DNA of 64,000 nucleotides from Xanthomonas theicola (GCF_014236795.1 NZ_CP049017.1:1342001-1406000), one strand, 5' to 3'. Positions 18,387 through 27,837 are shown, counted from the first letter of the stretch. Notes: generated by a model not told the origin, from the letters alone. Made by a program: numbers and translations.

Positions 18387-18585
18387 CCGCGCTTGGGTGG
18401 TCTTAGCTCATCCGCTAGGTGTTTATTCTCGCTCTACTTGCACGATCCGGCAAGAAGTTTTCGTCTCAGATGCTCTTGCCCCCATCGCTACATCGCCCGT
18501 TAATAGTGTAGCGTAGGTATGGTAGGTTATAGACCCGGCCCATAAAAATCTGGAACTATCGTGCGTGTTTGATATCCAATAGCGC

Positions 18586-19576
18586 ATGGACAAAGAAGAC
18601 GCCCGGCGGCTCAGCGCCGCCGAACAACATGAGCGCCGCCGGCAAGTGATCCGCGCCTGGAAGCGAGGTCTCAACAAACGGCAAATCGCGCGCGATGTTG
18701 GGCTGAGCTATTGGGCCGTTTGCCATAGCGTGAGCTTGTTCGAAGAAGGCGGTGCCAAGGCGCTGGCGCCCCGTACGCGCGGCCGCAAGGCAGGCGAGCA
18801 ACGCGCTGTGAGTGCAGAACAGGAAGGGTACATCCAGCGCCTGATCTGCGAGCGCCGGCCCGAGCAGTTGAAGAAGATGGACTTCGCTCTGTGGAGTCGG
18901 CCTGCGGTGCAACAGTTGATCGAACACGAGTGTGGGATCAGCCTGCACATGCGCTCGGTGGGCAAGTACCTCACGCGTTGGGGGTTCACGTCGCAGAAGT
19001 CGATCCGGCGCGCCTACGCGCAATCGCCACAGGCGGTGAAAGCGTGGTTGGATGAACACTATCCGGCGATCGCCAGGCGCGCCAAGGCCGAAAACGCCGA
19101 GATTCACTGGGGCGGCGAGACGGCGCTGGTGAACACCGACGTGCGCGGCAGGAGCTTCGCACCGAAGGGGCAGAGGCCGGTGGTCCGGGTCATCGGCGGC
19201 ACCGGGCAGAAGCTGTCGATGGTCTCGACGGTGACCAACCAGGGCAAGGCGCGCTGGATGATCATCGACGGTGCGTTCAACCATGAGCGGCTGATCGAAT
19301 TTTTCGAGGCGTTGATCAAAGACGCCGAGCGCAAGGTGTTCTTGATCCTGGACAACCCGGGGGTGCACCACTGCAACCCGGTCAAGGCGTGGCTGGCCGA
19401 CCATGTCGATGAGATCGAGGTGTTCTACCTGCTCAGCGACAGCCCGGAGCTCAATCCAGATGAGCGCTTGAACGCCGAAACTCAAGCAGGTGATCGGCAG
19501 CAAGGTGCCGGCGCGGACCAAGGCCACCATAAAACAGTTCATCTCCCAACTCCGTGGAAGGCAGCGCGGATCTTGA
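18586..19576 (+). pseudogene. IS630-family transposase, frameshifted and with an altered active site
   Basis: The protein begins MDKEDARRLSAAEQHERRRQ and has a helix-turn-helix region (KRGLNKRQIARDVGLSYWAV), then the IS630/Tc1 DDE domain with VFLILDNPGVHH and LLSDSPELNPDERLN. One extra base near 19475-19480 shifts the frame; the other frame carries the expected continuation LKQVIGSKVPARTKATIKQF to a stop at 19574-19576. The segment IHWGGETALVN has Gly where relatives carry the first catalytic Asp (WGDET). Both changes predict an inactive enzyme. Confidence 0.85.
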
Positions 19577-19611
19577 GGAAGAAGTCGGCGTCATCGCGGT
19601 AGCCGTATCTG

Positions 19612-20202
19612 AGTCCTCCAACCAACGCCCTGGTGCTGTGCGTGGATGAAAAAAGCCAGTGCCAAAGCGCTGCAGCGAACCCAACCGGTCTTGCCCATGG
19701 GACTGGGTTATGTCGAAGGCATCACCCATGACCATGTCCGCATGGCACTACGACCTTGTTCGCGTCCTTGAACGTGGCCACCGGCGAGGTGTTGGCCCAG
19801 TGCAAGCCACGCCACAGGCACCAGGAATGCTTAGCCTTCCTGCAGCACCTGGATCAGCAAGTGCCCAAGGCGTTGGACCTACACCTGATCTTGGACAACG
19901 ACGCCAACCACCGCCATCCCAAGGTGCGCCAGTGGCCGGCACAGCGTCCGCGCTACCACTTGCACTTCACCCCGACCTACTCCAGTTGGCTCAACCAGGT
20001 CGAACGCTTCTTCGGCCTGATCACCCAGCAAGCCATCCGGCGCGGTTCCTTCGCCAGCGTCAAAGAACTGGTCCAGCGCATCGAACGCTATGTCGCTCAC
20101 TACAACCTTCACAAGCGGCCCTTCATCTGGACGGCTACCGCTCAATCCATCCTCGACAAGGTCCAACGACTCTGTAAAGTTATTTCGGGGACAGAACACT
20201 AG
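19612..20202 (+). pseudogene. Second IS630-family transposase, C-terminal half with frameshifts
   Basis: This is a different IS630 member from the one upstream. NALVLCVDEKSQCQ starts the DDE domain. The frame is then broken by single-base changes near 19660 and 19745, and from 19756 it runs on as FASLNVATGEVLAQCKPRHR, LHLILDNDANHRHPKV, HFTPTYSSWLNQVERFFGL and SILDKVQRLCKVISGTEH. The N-terminal DNA-binding part is missing. Relatives have LILDNYATHKHPKV, so local substitutions have accumulated too. Confidence 0.8.
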
Positions 20203-20205
20203 CTC

Positions 20206-20236
20206 TTGTAGGAGGGGTTTCAAACCCCTCCTACAA
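20206..20236. repeat. Perfect 15-bp stem inverted repeat (REP-like) upstream of gltX
   Basis: TTGTAGGAGGGGTTT and AAACCCCTCCTACAA are separated by a single C. The TGTAGGAG start is that of the xanthomonad REP-like repeats also seen at 42043-42116. It lies between the last IS630 relic and gltX (start 20306) and could act as a bidirectional terminator. Confidence 0.65.
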
Positions 20237-20305
20237 AGGCCACCGCCGACAGCGCCGCGCACGGCGGGGTAAAATCGTCCGGTTCCCGTTTGCTCCGAGC
20301 GTTCC

Positions 20306-21712
20306 ATGGCCTGCCGCACCCGTTTCGCCCCCAGTCCCACCGGTTACCTGCACATCGGCGGCGCGCGCACCGCGCTGTACTGCTGGCTGGAGGCGCGCCA
20401 CCGCGGCGGCGAGTTCGTGCTGCGCATCGAGGACACCGACCGCGAACGCAGCACCCAGGCGGCGATCGACGCCATTCTGGAAGCGATGGATTGGCTGGGC
20501 CTTGACTACGACGCAGGCCCGGTCTACCAGACCCAGCGCATCGTCCGCTACCAGGAAGTGGCCGAGCAGCTGCTCGCCGCCGGCAAGGCCTATTACGCCT
20601 ACGAGACCCGCGAGGAGCTCGACGCGATGCGCGAGGCGGCCATGGCCAGGCAGGAAAAGCCGCGCTACAACGGCGCCGCGCGCGAGCAGGGCCTGCCGTA
20701 CCGCGACGATCCGAACCGGGTGATCCGCTTCAAGAATCCCGACGGCGGCAGCGTGGTGTTCGACGACCTGATCAAGGGCCGCATCGAGATCGCCAACAGC
20801 GAGCTCGACGACATGGTGATCTTCCGCCCCGACGGCTACCCCACCTACAACTTCGCGGTGGTGGTGGACGACTGGGACATGGGCATCACCGAGGTCATCC
20901 GCGGCGACGACCACATCAACAACACCCCGCGCCAGATCAACATCTACCAAGCGCTGGGCGCGCCGGTGCCGAAGTTCGCGCACATGCCGATGATCCTGGA
21001 CGAGCAGGGCGCCAAGCTGTCCAAGCGCACCGGCGCGGCCGACGTGATGCAGTACAAGGACGCCGGCTACCTGCCGCACGCGCTGATCAACTACCTGGCG
21101 CGGCTGGGCTGGTCGCACGGCGACCAGGAACTGTTCGGCCGCCAGGAGCTGATCGACCTGTTCGACGTCAAGGACGTCAACTCCAAGGCCGCGCGGCTGG
21201 ACATGGCCAAGCTCGGCTGGGTCAATCAGCACTACCTGAAGACCGACGACCCGGCCACGATCGCGCCCCAGCTGGAGTACCAGCTGGCCAAGCTCGGCAT
21301 CGACCCGGCGACCGGCCCGGCCGCCGCCGACGTGGTGCTGGCGCTGCGCGAGCGCGTGCAGACGCTGAAGGACATGGCCGAGAAGGCGGTGGTCTGGTAC
21401 CGGCCGCTGCAGATCTATGACGAGGCCGCGGTGGCCAAGCACCTGAAGCCGGGCGCCGAACTGGCGCTGGGCAAGGCGCGCGAGCTGCTCGCCGCGCTGG
21501 GGCAGTGGAGCGTGGACGGCGTGTCCGCCGCGCTGCACGCCGCCGCCGCCGCGCTGGAGATCGGCATGGGCAAGGTGGCGCAGCCGCTGCGCGTTGCCAT
21601 CACCGGCACCCAGGTCAGCCCGGACATCTCCTATACGGTGTACCTGGCCGGCCGCGAGCAGGCCTTGAAACGCATCGACGCCGCGCTCATCAAGATCCCA
21701 GCGGGAAGCTGA
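20306..21712 (+). CDS. gltX: Glutamyl-tRNA synthetase
   Basis: A class I aminoacyl-tRNA synthetase of 468 residues that charges tRNA-Glu. The N-terminal [20 protein letters not shown] contains the HIGH-type motif; [13 protein letters not shown] and [11 protein letters not shown] (KMSKS-type) complete the ATP site. [19 protein letters not shown] is the usual core. It is an essential gene with an intact frame. The ATG at 20306 gives the canonical [13 protein letters not shown] start. Confidence 0.96.
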   Translation: MACRTRFAPSPTGYLHIGGARTALYCWLEARHRGGEFVLRIEDTDRERSTQAAIDAILEAMDWLGLDYDAGPVYQTQRIVRYQEVAEQLLAAGKAYYAYETREELDAMREAAMARQEKPRYNGAAREQGLPYRDDPNRVIRFKNPDGGSVVFDDLIKGRIEIANSELDDMVIFRPDGYPTYNFAVVVDDWDMGITEVIRGDDHINNTPRQINIYQALGAPVPKFAHMPMILDEQGAKLSKRTGAADVMQYKDAGYLPHALINYLARLGWSHGDQELFGRQELIDLFDVKDVNSKAARLDMAKLGWVNQHYLKTDDPATIAPQLEYQLAKLGIDPATGPAAADVVLALRERVQTLKDMAEKAVVWYRPLQIYDEAAVAKHLKPGAELALGKARELLAALGQWSVDGVSAALHAAAAALEIGMGKVAQPLRVAITGTQVSPDISYTVYLAGREQALKRIDAALIKIPAGS

Positions 21713-21729
21713 TTCCCCGGAGAACCGCC

Positions 21730-22218
21730 ATGTCCAGCAAGAAGAGCGCCTGCACCGAGCCGCACCACCACGTCCACGACGCCGACGACTTCGTCAAGGT
21801 GGTGGAGCAGGTGAGCCGCGAGCGCGGGCTGCGGCTGACCCCGATCCGCGCCAACGTGCTGCGCCTGATCGCCGAGGCGGGGCGCCCGGTGAAGGCCTAC
21901 GACTTGCTGGAATGGGTGCGCGAGGGCAAGAGCGTGGGCGCCGACGCGCCGCCCACCGTGTACCGCGCGCTGGATTTCCTGATGGCCAACGGCTTCGTGC
22001 ACAAGCTCGAGTCGGTCAACGCCTTCGTCGCCTGCCACCACCCCAGCAGCGCCCAGCACTCGGTACCGTTCCTGATCTGCGACCGCTGCCACAGCGCGGT
22101 CGAGCTGGAGGACCGCGACGTGGTCGTGCAACTGGAACAGCGCGCCAAGGCGCTGGGTTTCCAGCCGCAGGCGCAGACCCTGGAAGTGCACGGCCTGTGC
22201 GCGCGCTGCGCGGGCTAG
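21730..22218 (+). CDS. zur: Fur-family zinc uptake regulator
   Basis: A 162-residue Fur-family repressor with an N-terminal winged helix (LRLTPIRANVLRLIAEAGRP, PPTVYRALDFLMANGFVHKL) and a C-terminal dimerisation domain with two CxxC structural zinc sites (CDRC and CARC). The histidine-rich start (EPHHHVHDADD) and the VNAFVACHH segment fit the Zur branch better than Fur. The Zur identity is an inference from those features. It lies 17 nt after gltX and overlaps the 3' end of convergent rnd by 4 nt. Confidence 0.8.
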   Translation: MSSKKSACTEPHHHVHDADDFVKVVEQVSRERGLRLTPIRANVLRLIAEAGRPVKAYDLLEWVREGKSVGADAPPTVYRALDFLMANGFVHKLESVNAFVACHHPSSAQHSVPFLICDRCHSAVELEDRDVVVQLEQRAKALGFQPQAQTLEVHGLCARCAG

Positions 22219-23300
22219 CCGGCGGCGCCGAGCAGCGGCTGCAGCGTCGCTTCCAGTTCGCGCCGGCGCCAGCCGCCCAGCGGCTGCGGCCATTGCCCGC
22301 TTTCCAGCAACGCTTCCAGGTGCTTGCGCGAGGCGAGCAGGCCGTCGGGCAGGCCGAGTTCGGCGCCGCGTGCGGAGACCGCGTCCTGCAGGCGCTTCAA
22401 TGCCGCCTTGTTGTCGTCGCTGGCGGCCAGCGCCAGCGGCGCGTCCGCCTCGTCGGGCAGCGGCGCGGTCAGCGCCTGCCACAGCGCTGCGCCGAGCCTG
22501 CGCGGCGCCTTGGGGTGCTTGTCCAGGGTCGCCTGCAGAGCGTGGCGGTCGTCCGGCGGGAAGCGCGCCAGGGTGGCGGCCAGTTCGTTGTCCAGGATCC
22601 AACTGCGCGGCGTGTCGCTGTGCCGGGCCTGCACGTCGCGCCAGCGCAGCAGGCGCAGCAGGCGCTGCTGCGACGGCGGGTCCATGAATTGCGCCGCGCG
22701 CATGCCCAGGTGCGGCCAGCGCTCGCCGTCGTCGTGCTCCACCGTGCCGAGCAGGCGCTCGCCGTCCTCGTGCAGCCAGGCGCTGCGGTGCAGCGCCTGC
22801 AGCCGCGCGTGCAGCGCGTCGTGGATCGCAAACAGGTGGCGCACGTCGTCGGTGGCGTACTCCAGCTGCGCCGGCGACAGCGGGCGGCGCAGCCAATCCG
22901 AACGGGTCTGGCCCTTGACCAGGTACACGCCGGTGATCTCCAGGACCAGCTTCTGGTAGCCGATGCCGGCGCCGATGCCGGCCAGGCCGGCGCCGATCTG
23001 GGTGTCGAACAGGGGCCGCGGCAGCGCGCCGCAGGCGCGCTTGAACGCGACCAGGTCCTCGCTGGCGCTGTGCATGACCTTGAGGATGCCGAGATCCGAC
23101 AGCCACGGCGCCAGCGCCTGCGGCATGCCCGGAACCAACGGGTCGATCAGCAGGATCTCGTCGGCCACCGCCATCTGCACCAGCGCCAGTTGCGGCCAGT
23201 AGGTGCGTTCGCGGACGAATTCGGTATCCAGGCCGATCCTGGCCGGGCGCTGCGCCAGCCGTTCGGCCAGTTCGGCGGGTTGCTTGATCCAATAAGGCAC
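22215..23300 (-). CDS. rnd: Ribonuclease D
   Basis: A DEDD-family 3'-5' exoribonuclease (361 residues) that trims tRNA and small RNA 3' ends. IGLDTEFVRERTYWPQLAL is Exo I with the DxE pair. LKVMHSASEDLVAFKRACG is Exo II. LEYATDDVRHLFAIHDAL is Exo III with the conserved Tyr and Asp. HRDC-type helices follow (SWILDNELAATLARFPP and after). It reads away from the divergent lipoprotein gene at 23404. Confidence 0.93.
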   Translation of the reverse strand: MPYWIKQPAELAERLAQRPARIGLDTEFVRERTYWPQLALVQMAVADEILLIDPLVPGMPQALAPWLSDLGILKVMHSASEDLVAFKRACGALPRPLFDTQIGAGLAGIGAGIGYQKLVLEITGVYLVKGQTRSDWLRRPLSPAQLEYATDDVRHLFAIHDALHARLQALHRSAWLHEDGERLLGTVEHDDGERWPHLGMRAAQFMDPPSQQRLLRLLRWRDVQARHSDTPRSWILDNELAATLARFPPDDRHALQATLDKHPKAPRRLGAALWQALTAPLPDEADAPLALAASDDNKAALKRLQDAVSARGAELGLPDGLLASRKHLEALLESGQWPQPLGGWRRRELEATLQPLLGAAG

Positions 23301-23403
23301 GTGGTTTCCGTCGAATGCAGGGTTTGCTCAGGCAGGCGAGAATAGCCCAACGTCGGCCCGCCGGCCGTACGGACGGGATGGCGCGAATGCCGTCGGGAGG
23401 CCA

Positions 23404-25284
23404 ATGTCGTTGGGAGGATGCGTGCGCACGAGCGGTTCTGTGATGGCCTGGACCCTGCTGGCCGCGCTGCTGGGCGGTTGCACCGGGCCGGCCCCGGCGC
23501 CGGCGCCGGCAGCGCCCGTCACCAGGCCTGTGGCGGCCAGGCCGGTGCAGGCGCCCAGCGTCACCATCGGCGGCGAGGATGCCGCCGAGACGGTGGCGCA
23601 CTGGCAGCCGCCCTTGCCCGTGCTGGAGCGTGGCGCACTGGCCCCGGCGCGCCGCGATGCTGCGCGCGCGCTGGCCGAGGATCGCTTGTTCGAGGATGCG
23701 CAGTCGGCGATCCCGCTGTACCTGGCGATCCGCGCGCTGGCGCCGGGCGACCGCGTGGCGCGCGACGGCCTGGGCAAGGCGCGGCGCCGGCTGCTGCAGC
23801 TTGGTGATGGGCTATTGCGCGCATCGGAGCAACAGGAACGAGCGCTGCAACGCGCCGGCCGCATCGCGATGGTGGCACTGTCGCTGGACGCCGACGATCC
23901 GGCGGTGCGGCGCCTGCAGCGGCGGGTGGAGACCGCGCTGCGGGTGCTGGCCTACAACCGCGCCGGCGAGGAGGATCTGCGCGCGGGCCGGCTGGATGAG
24001 GACGGCAACGGCGCGCTGGCCGACTTCCGCGAAGCGCTGCAGCTGGATGCGGACGACGCGCGGGCGCGGCAGGGCATGGCGGCGGTGGAAAGCGCGCTGA
24101 TCCGCCGTGCCGAGGCGGCCGCGGCGGTGTCCGATTTCGCCGCCGCCGGCAGCTGGCTGGCGCGCGCCGCGCGGGTTCGCGGCGCCGCTGCCACCGTGCG
24201 CGACGCGCGGGTGCGGGTGGAGGGAGTGCGCATGGCGCGCATCGCCGGCCTGCGCGACGTCGGCCTGCGCGAGCTGGCCACGCCGGCCGGGTTGAAGCCG
24301 GCGCGCCAGACGCTGGGCGAAGTGCTGCGCATCGCCGATCCCGGCGATCCGGTGGCGGCCATGCTGCGCGAGCGCATCGACCTGGCCACCCACTACGGCA
24401 GCTTCCGCCCCGGCCAGGTGTTCACCGACGGCATGGGCAACGGCGAGCGCGGGCCGCAGATGATCGTGGTGCCGCACGGCGGCTTCCGCATGGGCGCCAG
24501 CGACACCGAGCCCGGCGCGATGCCGGCGGAACAGCCGCTGCACTATGTGCGCTTCGACCGCGGCTTCGCGATGTCGATCACCGAGGTTACCGTGGCCGAG
24601 TTCCGCCGCTTCGTCGAAGCCAGCGGCGCGCGGCCGCGGGCGACCCGGCGCGGGCACTCGATCGTCTACGACGAGCGCAGCGGCAATTTCGTGCGCCGCA
24701 GCGGCGCGGACTGGCAATCCGGCTACAACGGCGCGCGCGCCGTGCCGAACGGCCCGGTGATGCATGTCAGCGTGCGCGACGCCGAGGCCTACGCGGCATG
24801 GCTGTCGCTGCAGACTGGGCGCCACTATCGGCTGCCCAGCGAAGCCGAGTTCGAATACGCGCTGCGCGCCGGCGGCCGCGGCCGCTATCCGTGGGGCAAC
24901 GCCGGCACGCCGCCGCGCGACGCCGGCAATTTCACCGGCGGCGGCGACGTCTCGCCCAGCGGCCGGCACTGGAACAACGCCTTCGTCGGCTACGCCGACG
25001 GCTTCTGGGGTCCGGCGCCGGTCGGCAGCTTCAGCGCCAACGCCTGGGGCCTGCACGACATGGGCGGCAACCTCAGCGAGTGGGTCGCCGATTGCTGGCA
25101 TTCCAGCTACCGCCGCGCGCCCGCCGACGGCGCCGCCTGGTACAACCCCGGCTGCCGTTCGCGGGTGGTGCGCGGCGGCAACTGGGCCAACGCGCCGGAG
25201 CAGACCCGGGCCGCCTGGCGGCTGATGCAGGATTCCGACACCACCAGCGCCCGCGTCGGTTTCCGCTTGGTGCGCGGAATTTGA
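23404..25284 (+). CDS. Lipoprotein with helical repeats and a sulfatase-modifying-factor-like domain
   Basis: A 626-residue exported protein. The lipobox LLGGC follows a short hydrophobic stretch (MAWTLLAALLGGC); ATG codons at 23404, 23418 and 23443 are possible starts, and 23404 keeps an arginine in the signal n-region. Residues about 70-320 are alpha-helical and look TPR-like. Residues about 345-626 form an FGE/SUMF1-type domain (GGFRMGASDTEPGAMPAEQP, FAMSITEVTVAEFRRFVEAS, YRLPSEAEFEYALRAGGRGR, MGGNLSEWVADCW, RVVRGGNWANAPEQTR). The paired cysteines used by true formylglycine-generating enzymes near the C-terminus are absent, so it probably binds a ligand or partner at the envelope. Confidence 0.8.
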   Translation: MSLGGCVRTSGSVMAWTLLAALLGGCTGPAPAPAPAAPVTRPVAARPVQAPSVTIGGEDAAETVAHWQPPLPVLERGALAPARRDAARALAEDRLFEDAQSAIPLYLAIRALAPGDRVARDGLGKARRRLLQLGDGLLRASEQQERALQRAGRIAMVALSLDADDPAVRRLQRRVETALRVLAYNRAGEEDLRAGRLDEDGNGALADFREALQLDADDARARQGMAAVESALIRRAEAAAAVSDFAAAGSWLARAARVRGAAATVRDARVRVEGVRMARIAGLRDVGLRELATPAGLKPARQTLGEVLRIADPGDPVAAMLRERIDLATHYGSFRPGQVFTDGMGNGERGPQMIVVPHGGFRMGASDTEPGAMPAEQPLHYVRFDRGFAMSITEVTVAEFRRFVEASGARPRATRRGHSIVYDERSGNFVRRSGADWQSGYNGARAVPNGPVMHVSVRDAEAYAAWLSLQTGRHYRLPSEAEFEYALRAGGRGRYPWGNAGTPPRDAGNFTGGGDVSPSGRHWNNAFVGYADGFWGPAPVGSFSANAWGLHDMGGNLSEWVADCWHSSYRRAPADGAAWYNPGCRSRVVRGGNWANAPEQTRAAWRLMQDSDTTSARVGFRLVRGI

Positions 25285-25307
25285 CGCGGCTGCGCCGCGG
25301 CAGGCCG

Positions 25308-25520
25308 ATGCTGGCCGTGGCGGCCTGCGTCGATCCGCGCGGAGCGGTACCGCTGTGGGAGCGGATGAGCGCCAGCAGCGGCGCCCAGGCGCCGCCGGAG
25401 TTCTCGTCCACGCAGCCGAATCCGGGCACGCGGATCCAGAACCTGCAGGCGCTGCTGTCCAAGGCGATGGAGTACCGGCAATGCTTCGGCGAATCGGCGA
25501 AGATGGCGCAGCGGCGAGCG
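25308..25520 (+). pseudogene. C-terminal relic resembling an M48 metallopeptidase
   Basis: An open stretch reads AVPLWERMSASSGAQAPPEF, then SSTQPNPGTRIQNLQALLSK and AMEYRQCF. This matches the C-terminal pattern of M48-type peptidases (W-x-RM ... PPEFLSTHP ... RI-x-x-LQ), where STQPN replaces the usual STHP. No HExxH region is present upstream, because the 3' end of the previous gene lies directly before it. I infer that a deletion left only this tail between the two lipoprotein genes. Confidence 0.5.
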
Positions 25521-25629
25521 CGGCGCCGCGTGTCGGGCAGCTGCCTGGCGGCTGAATGTGCCGCCTGCGACCGCATGCTCATGGGCGGCGCGGGGGCATC
25601 ATGCGCGTATCGCCACCGGGAGCCTCATC

Positions 25630-26112
25630 ATGAACCGCCTGCTGCTGTTGTCGTCGCTCGGGCTGGCCGCGCTGCTGGCCGGCTGCGCCACCACCCGCCT
25701 CGGCGACGACGAGCGCCTGTCGCTGTACCGCGCCCATGCCGCCGCGCCGGTGCGCGACTTCCAGTACCTCAACCGGCTCAGCGGCTGGACCGCGCTCGGC
25801 GACAGCGCATTGGCGGTGTGGACGCGCCCCAACCAGGCCTATCTGCTGGAGCTGAGCGGCCGCTGCGCCGACCTGGATTTCGCGCCGACGATCGCCATCA
25901 CCCATTTCAGCGACCGGGTGTCGGCGCGTTTCGACGACGTGATCGTGGTCGGCGGGCCGACCGCGATCCGGCTGCCGTGCCGCATCCAGAGCATCCGCCC
26001 GCTCGACGTGAAGGCGCTGCGCACTTCGGAAAAGGAACTGCGCCAGGCCAAGGTGCAAGCGCGCACGCAGCAGCGGGCGCCGGGCGAGCAGGACGGGGCG
26101 GCGACGCGCTAG
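25630..26112 (+). CDS. DUF6491 family lipoprotein
   Basis: A 160-residue protein with a clear lipoprotein signal (MNRLLLLSSLGLAALLAGC, cysteine at residue 19). The mature part carries RDFQYLNRLSGWTALGDSAL, VWTRPNQAYLLELSGRCADL and a second cysteine in RLPCRIQSIRPLD; the two mature cysteines may form a disulfide. This is the pattern of the uncharacterised DUF6491 family, common in xanthomonads. Function is unknown. The TAG stop overlaps the left arm of an inverted-repeat element. Confidence 0.78.
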   Translation: MNRLLLLSSLGLAALLAGCATTRLGDDERLSLYRAHAAAPVRDFQYLNRLSGWTALGDSALAVWTRPNQAYLLELSGRCADLDFAPTIAITHFSDRVSARFDDVIVVGGPTAIRLPCRIQSIRPLDVKALRTSEKELRQAKVQARTQQRAPGEQDGAATR

Positions 26113-26267
26113 AGCATTTTCGATTCTTGTGTTTGTAGCCAGCGCAGTGTTGTGGGTGGCGACTTCAGTGGCGAGAGGCTCTACACTGTAAAGTTAGCCG
26201 CGACCGATGGCCCGAGGCCACCGGGAGTCGCTCCCGCCAGTGGCATCACTTGGATCGAAAGTGCTCT
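26111..26267. repeat. 157-bp inverted-repeat element (MITE-like)
   Basis: AGAGCATTTTCGATTC at 26111-26126 is mirrored by GGATCGAAAGTGCTCT at 26252-26267, matching 14 of 16 positions. The interior has no coding capacity and contains a degenerate REP-like segment (GTGGGTGGCGACTTCAGTGGCGAGA). The left arm overlaps the stop codon of the DUF6491 gene. From 26268 to 26451 I see no gene. Confidence 0.45.
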
Positions 26268-26451
26268 GGCGACCTGACGGGAGCAGACCGCGCCGGGGGG
26301 GAAGCCGTTCCGCAGCGCGCCCGCTGCGCCGGCGGTCCAGCTTCGCGCACCGCCGGCGCCGATGCCGGGGCATCGTCCGGAGCGCGCATTGCCGCAAGCG
26401 TTTTGCCGCGGAAACCGTCGTCGTGGGCGCCGCGGCGGCCGCGCGCCGCGC

Positions 26452-26730
26452 TCAGGATTCCTGCTCGGGTTGGACGTAGCTTTCGGGTTTGGCGGCGTTG
26501 CCGTGGAACAGGAACTTTTCCAGCTCCGCCTCCAGCAATGCGCGGTGCTTGGGATCGCGCGGCGACAGCCGGTTCTCGTTGATCAGCATGGTCTGGTGCG
26601 CCAGCCATGCCTGCCAGCCGGCCTTGCCGATCTGCGCGAACACGCGCTGGCCGATGTCGCCGGGATACGGCACGTAGTCGAGGCCTTCGGCGTCGCGTTG
26701 CTGGTACTGGCAGAAGACGGTGCGGGACAT
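26452..26730 (-). CDS. yggX: Probable Fe(2+)-trafficking protein
   Basis: A 92-residue protein beginning [20 protein letters not shown], with the conserved Cys at residue 7 and the [20 protein letters not shown] and [20 protein letters not shown] segments of YggX. The family protects Fe-S proteins and is linked to MutY, whose gene lies 30 nt upstream in the same direction, as in many gammaproteobacteria. Confidence 0.93.
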   Translation of the reverse strand: MSRTVFCQYQQRDAEGLDYVPYPGDIGQRVFAQIGKAGWQAWLAHQTMLINENRLSPRDPKHRALLEAELEKFLFHGNAAKPESYVQPEQES

Positions 26731-26760
26731 GGCGGTTCCTGGTGGCGCGGCGGGCGAGGA

Positions 26761-27822
26761 TCAGAGGCCGTCGAGCAGTGTGCGGATCGGGGCGGGCAGG
26801 CCGAGTGCGGACAGGTCGGCACGCGCCACCCAGCGCAGGCCGTCATTGTCGCGTACCGCGTCGCGCAAGGCGACCTTGCGCAGGCGCAGCGGCTGCAGGT
26901 GCAGCCGGTAGTGGCTAAAGGTGTGGACGATGGGCGGCATCGGCTCGGCGTCGTCGAAGTCGCGGCCGCGGGTTTCGCGCTCGAACCAGGCGCGCAGCGC
27001 GGTCTCGCTCTCGGCCTGCGGTAGCGTCCACAGCGAGGCCCAGATGCCGCTGGGCGGGCGCCGCTGCAGCAGCAGGTCGCCGGCGGCGTTCTCCAGCAGC
27101 AGCGCCACCGCCTCGCGCTCGGGCAGCGGCTTGCCCGGCTTGGGCGTGGGCAGGGCCTCGGTCAGGCCGTCGCGGCGCGCCACGCAGTCGTGCTGCAGCG
27201 GGCACAGCACGCAGGCGGGGTTGGCGCGGGTGCACAGGGTCGCGCCGAAATCCATCTGCGCCTGGGTGTAGTCGGCCATGCGCCCGTCGGCGACCGTGGT
27301 TACGTGCGCCTGCGCGATCGCCCACAGCGGCTTCTCCACCGTCGGCAGGCCGGGATGGCCGGCGATGCCGTGGTAGCGGGTCAGCACGCGCTTGACGTTG
27401 CCGTCCAGGATCGGGAAGCGGTCGTTCCACGCCTGGCTCAGGATCGCGCCGGCGGTGCTGCGGCCGATCCCGGGCAGCGCGTGCAGCGCGTCGAAATCGC
27501 GCGGCAGCTCGCCGCCATGCAGTTCCACGCAGCGCCTGGCCGCGGCATGCAGGTTGCGCGCGCGGGCGTAGTAGCCCAGCCCGGCCCATTGCGCCATCAC
27601 CGCGTCGTTGTCGGCGGCGGCCAGGTCGGGCAGGGTCGCGAAGTGCTGCAGGAAGCGCAGGAAATACGGGATCACCACCGACACCTGGGTCTGCTGCAGC
27701 ATGATTTCCGACAGCCACACGCGGTAGGGGCTGCGCGGGTGCTGCCAGGGCAGGTCGTGGCGCCCGCTGTGGTCGAACCAGGCGAGCAGGCGGGGGGCGA
27801 AGGTGTCCGGGAGCTGGCGCAT
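26761..27822 (-). CDS. mutY: Adenine DNA glycosylase
   Basis: MutY removes adenine opposite 8-oxoguanine. In 353 residues it shows the HhH-GPD domain (SEIMLQQTQVSVVIPYFLRF, LHALPGIGRSTAGAILSQAW with the helix-hairpin-helix, FPILDGNVKRVLTR with the catalytic Asp). A 4Fe-4S loop follows (CTRANPACVLCPLQHDC) and a C-terminal NUDIX-like domain recognises 8-oxoG. The frame is intact. It is followed by yggX. Confidence 0.95.
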   Translation of the reverse strand: MRQLPDTFAPRLLAWFDHSGRHDLPWQHPRSPYRVWLSEIMLQQTQVSVVIPYFLRFLQHFATLPDLAAADNDAVMAQWAGLGYYARARNLHAAARRCVELHGGELPRDFDALHALPGIGRSTAGAILSQAWNDRFPILDGNVKRVLTRYHGIAGHPGLPTVEKPLWAIAQAHVTTVADGRMADYTQAQMDFGATLCTRANPACVLCPLQHDCVARRDGLTEALPTPKPGKPLPEREAVALLLENAAGDLLLQRRPPSGIWASLWTLPQAESETALRAWFERETRGRDFDDAEPMPPIVHTFSHYRLHLQPLRLRKVALRDAVRDNDGLRWVARADLSALGLPAPIRTLLDGL

Positions 27823-27837
27823 GCTGGCAGGAAGTCG

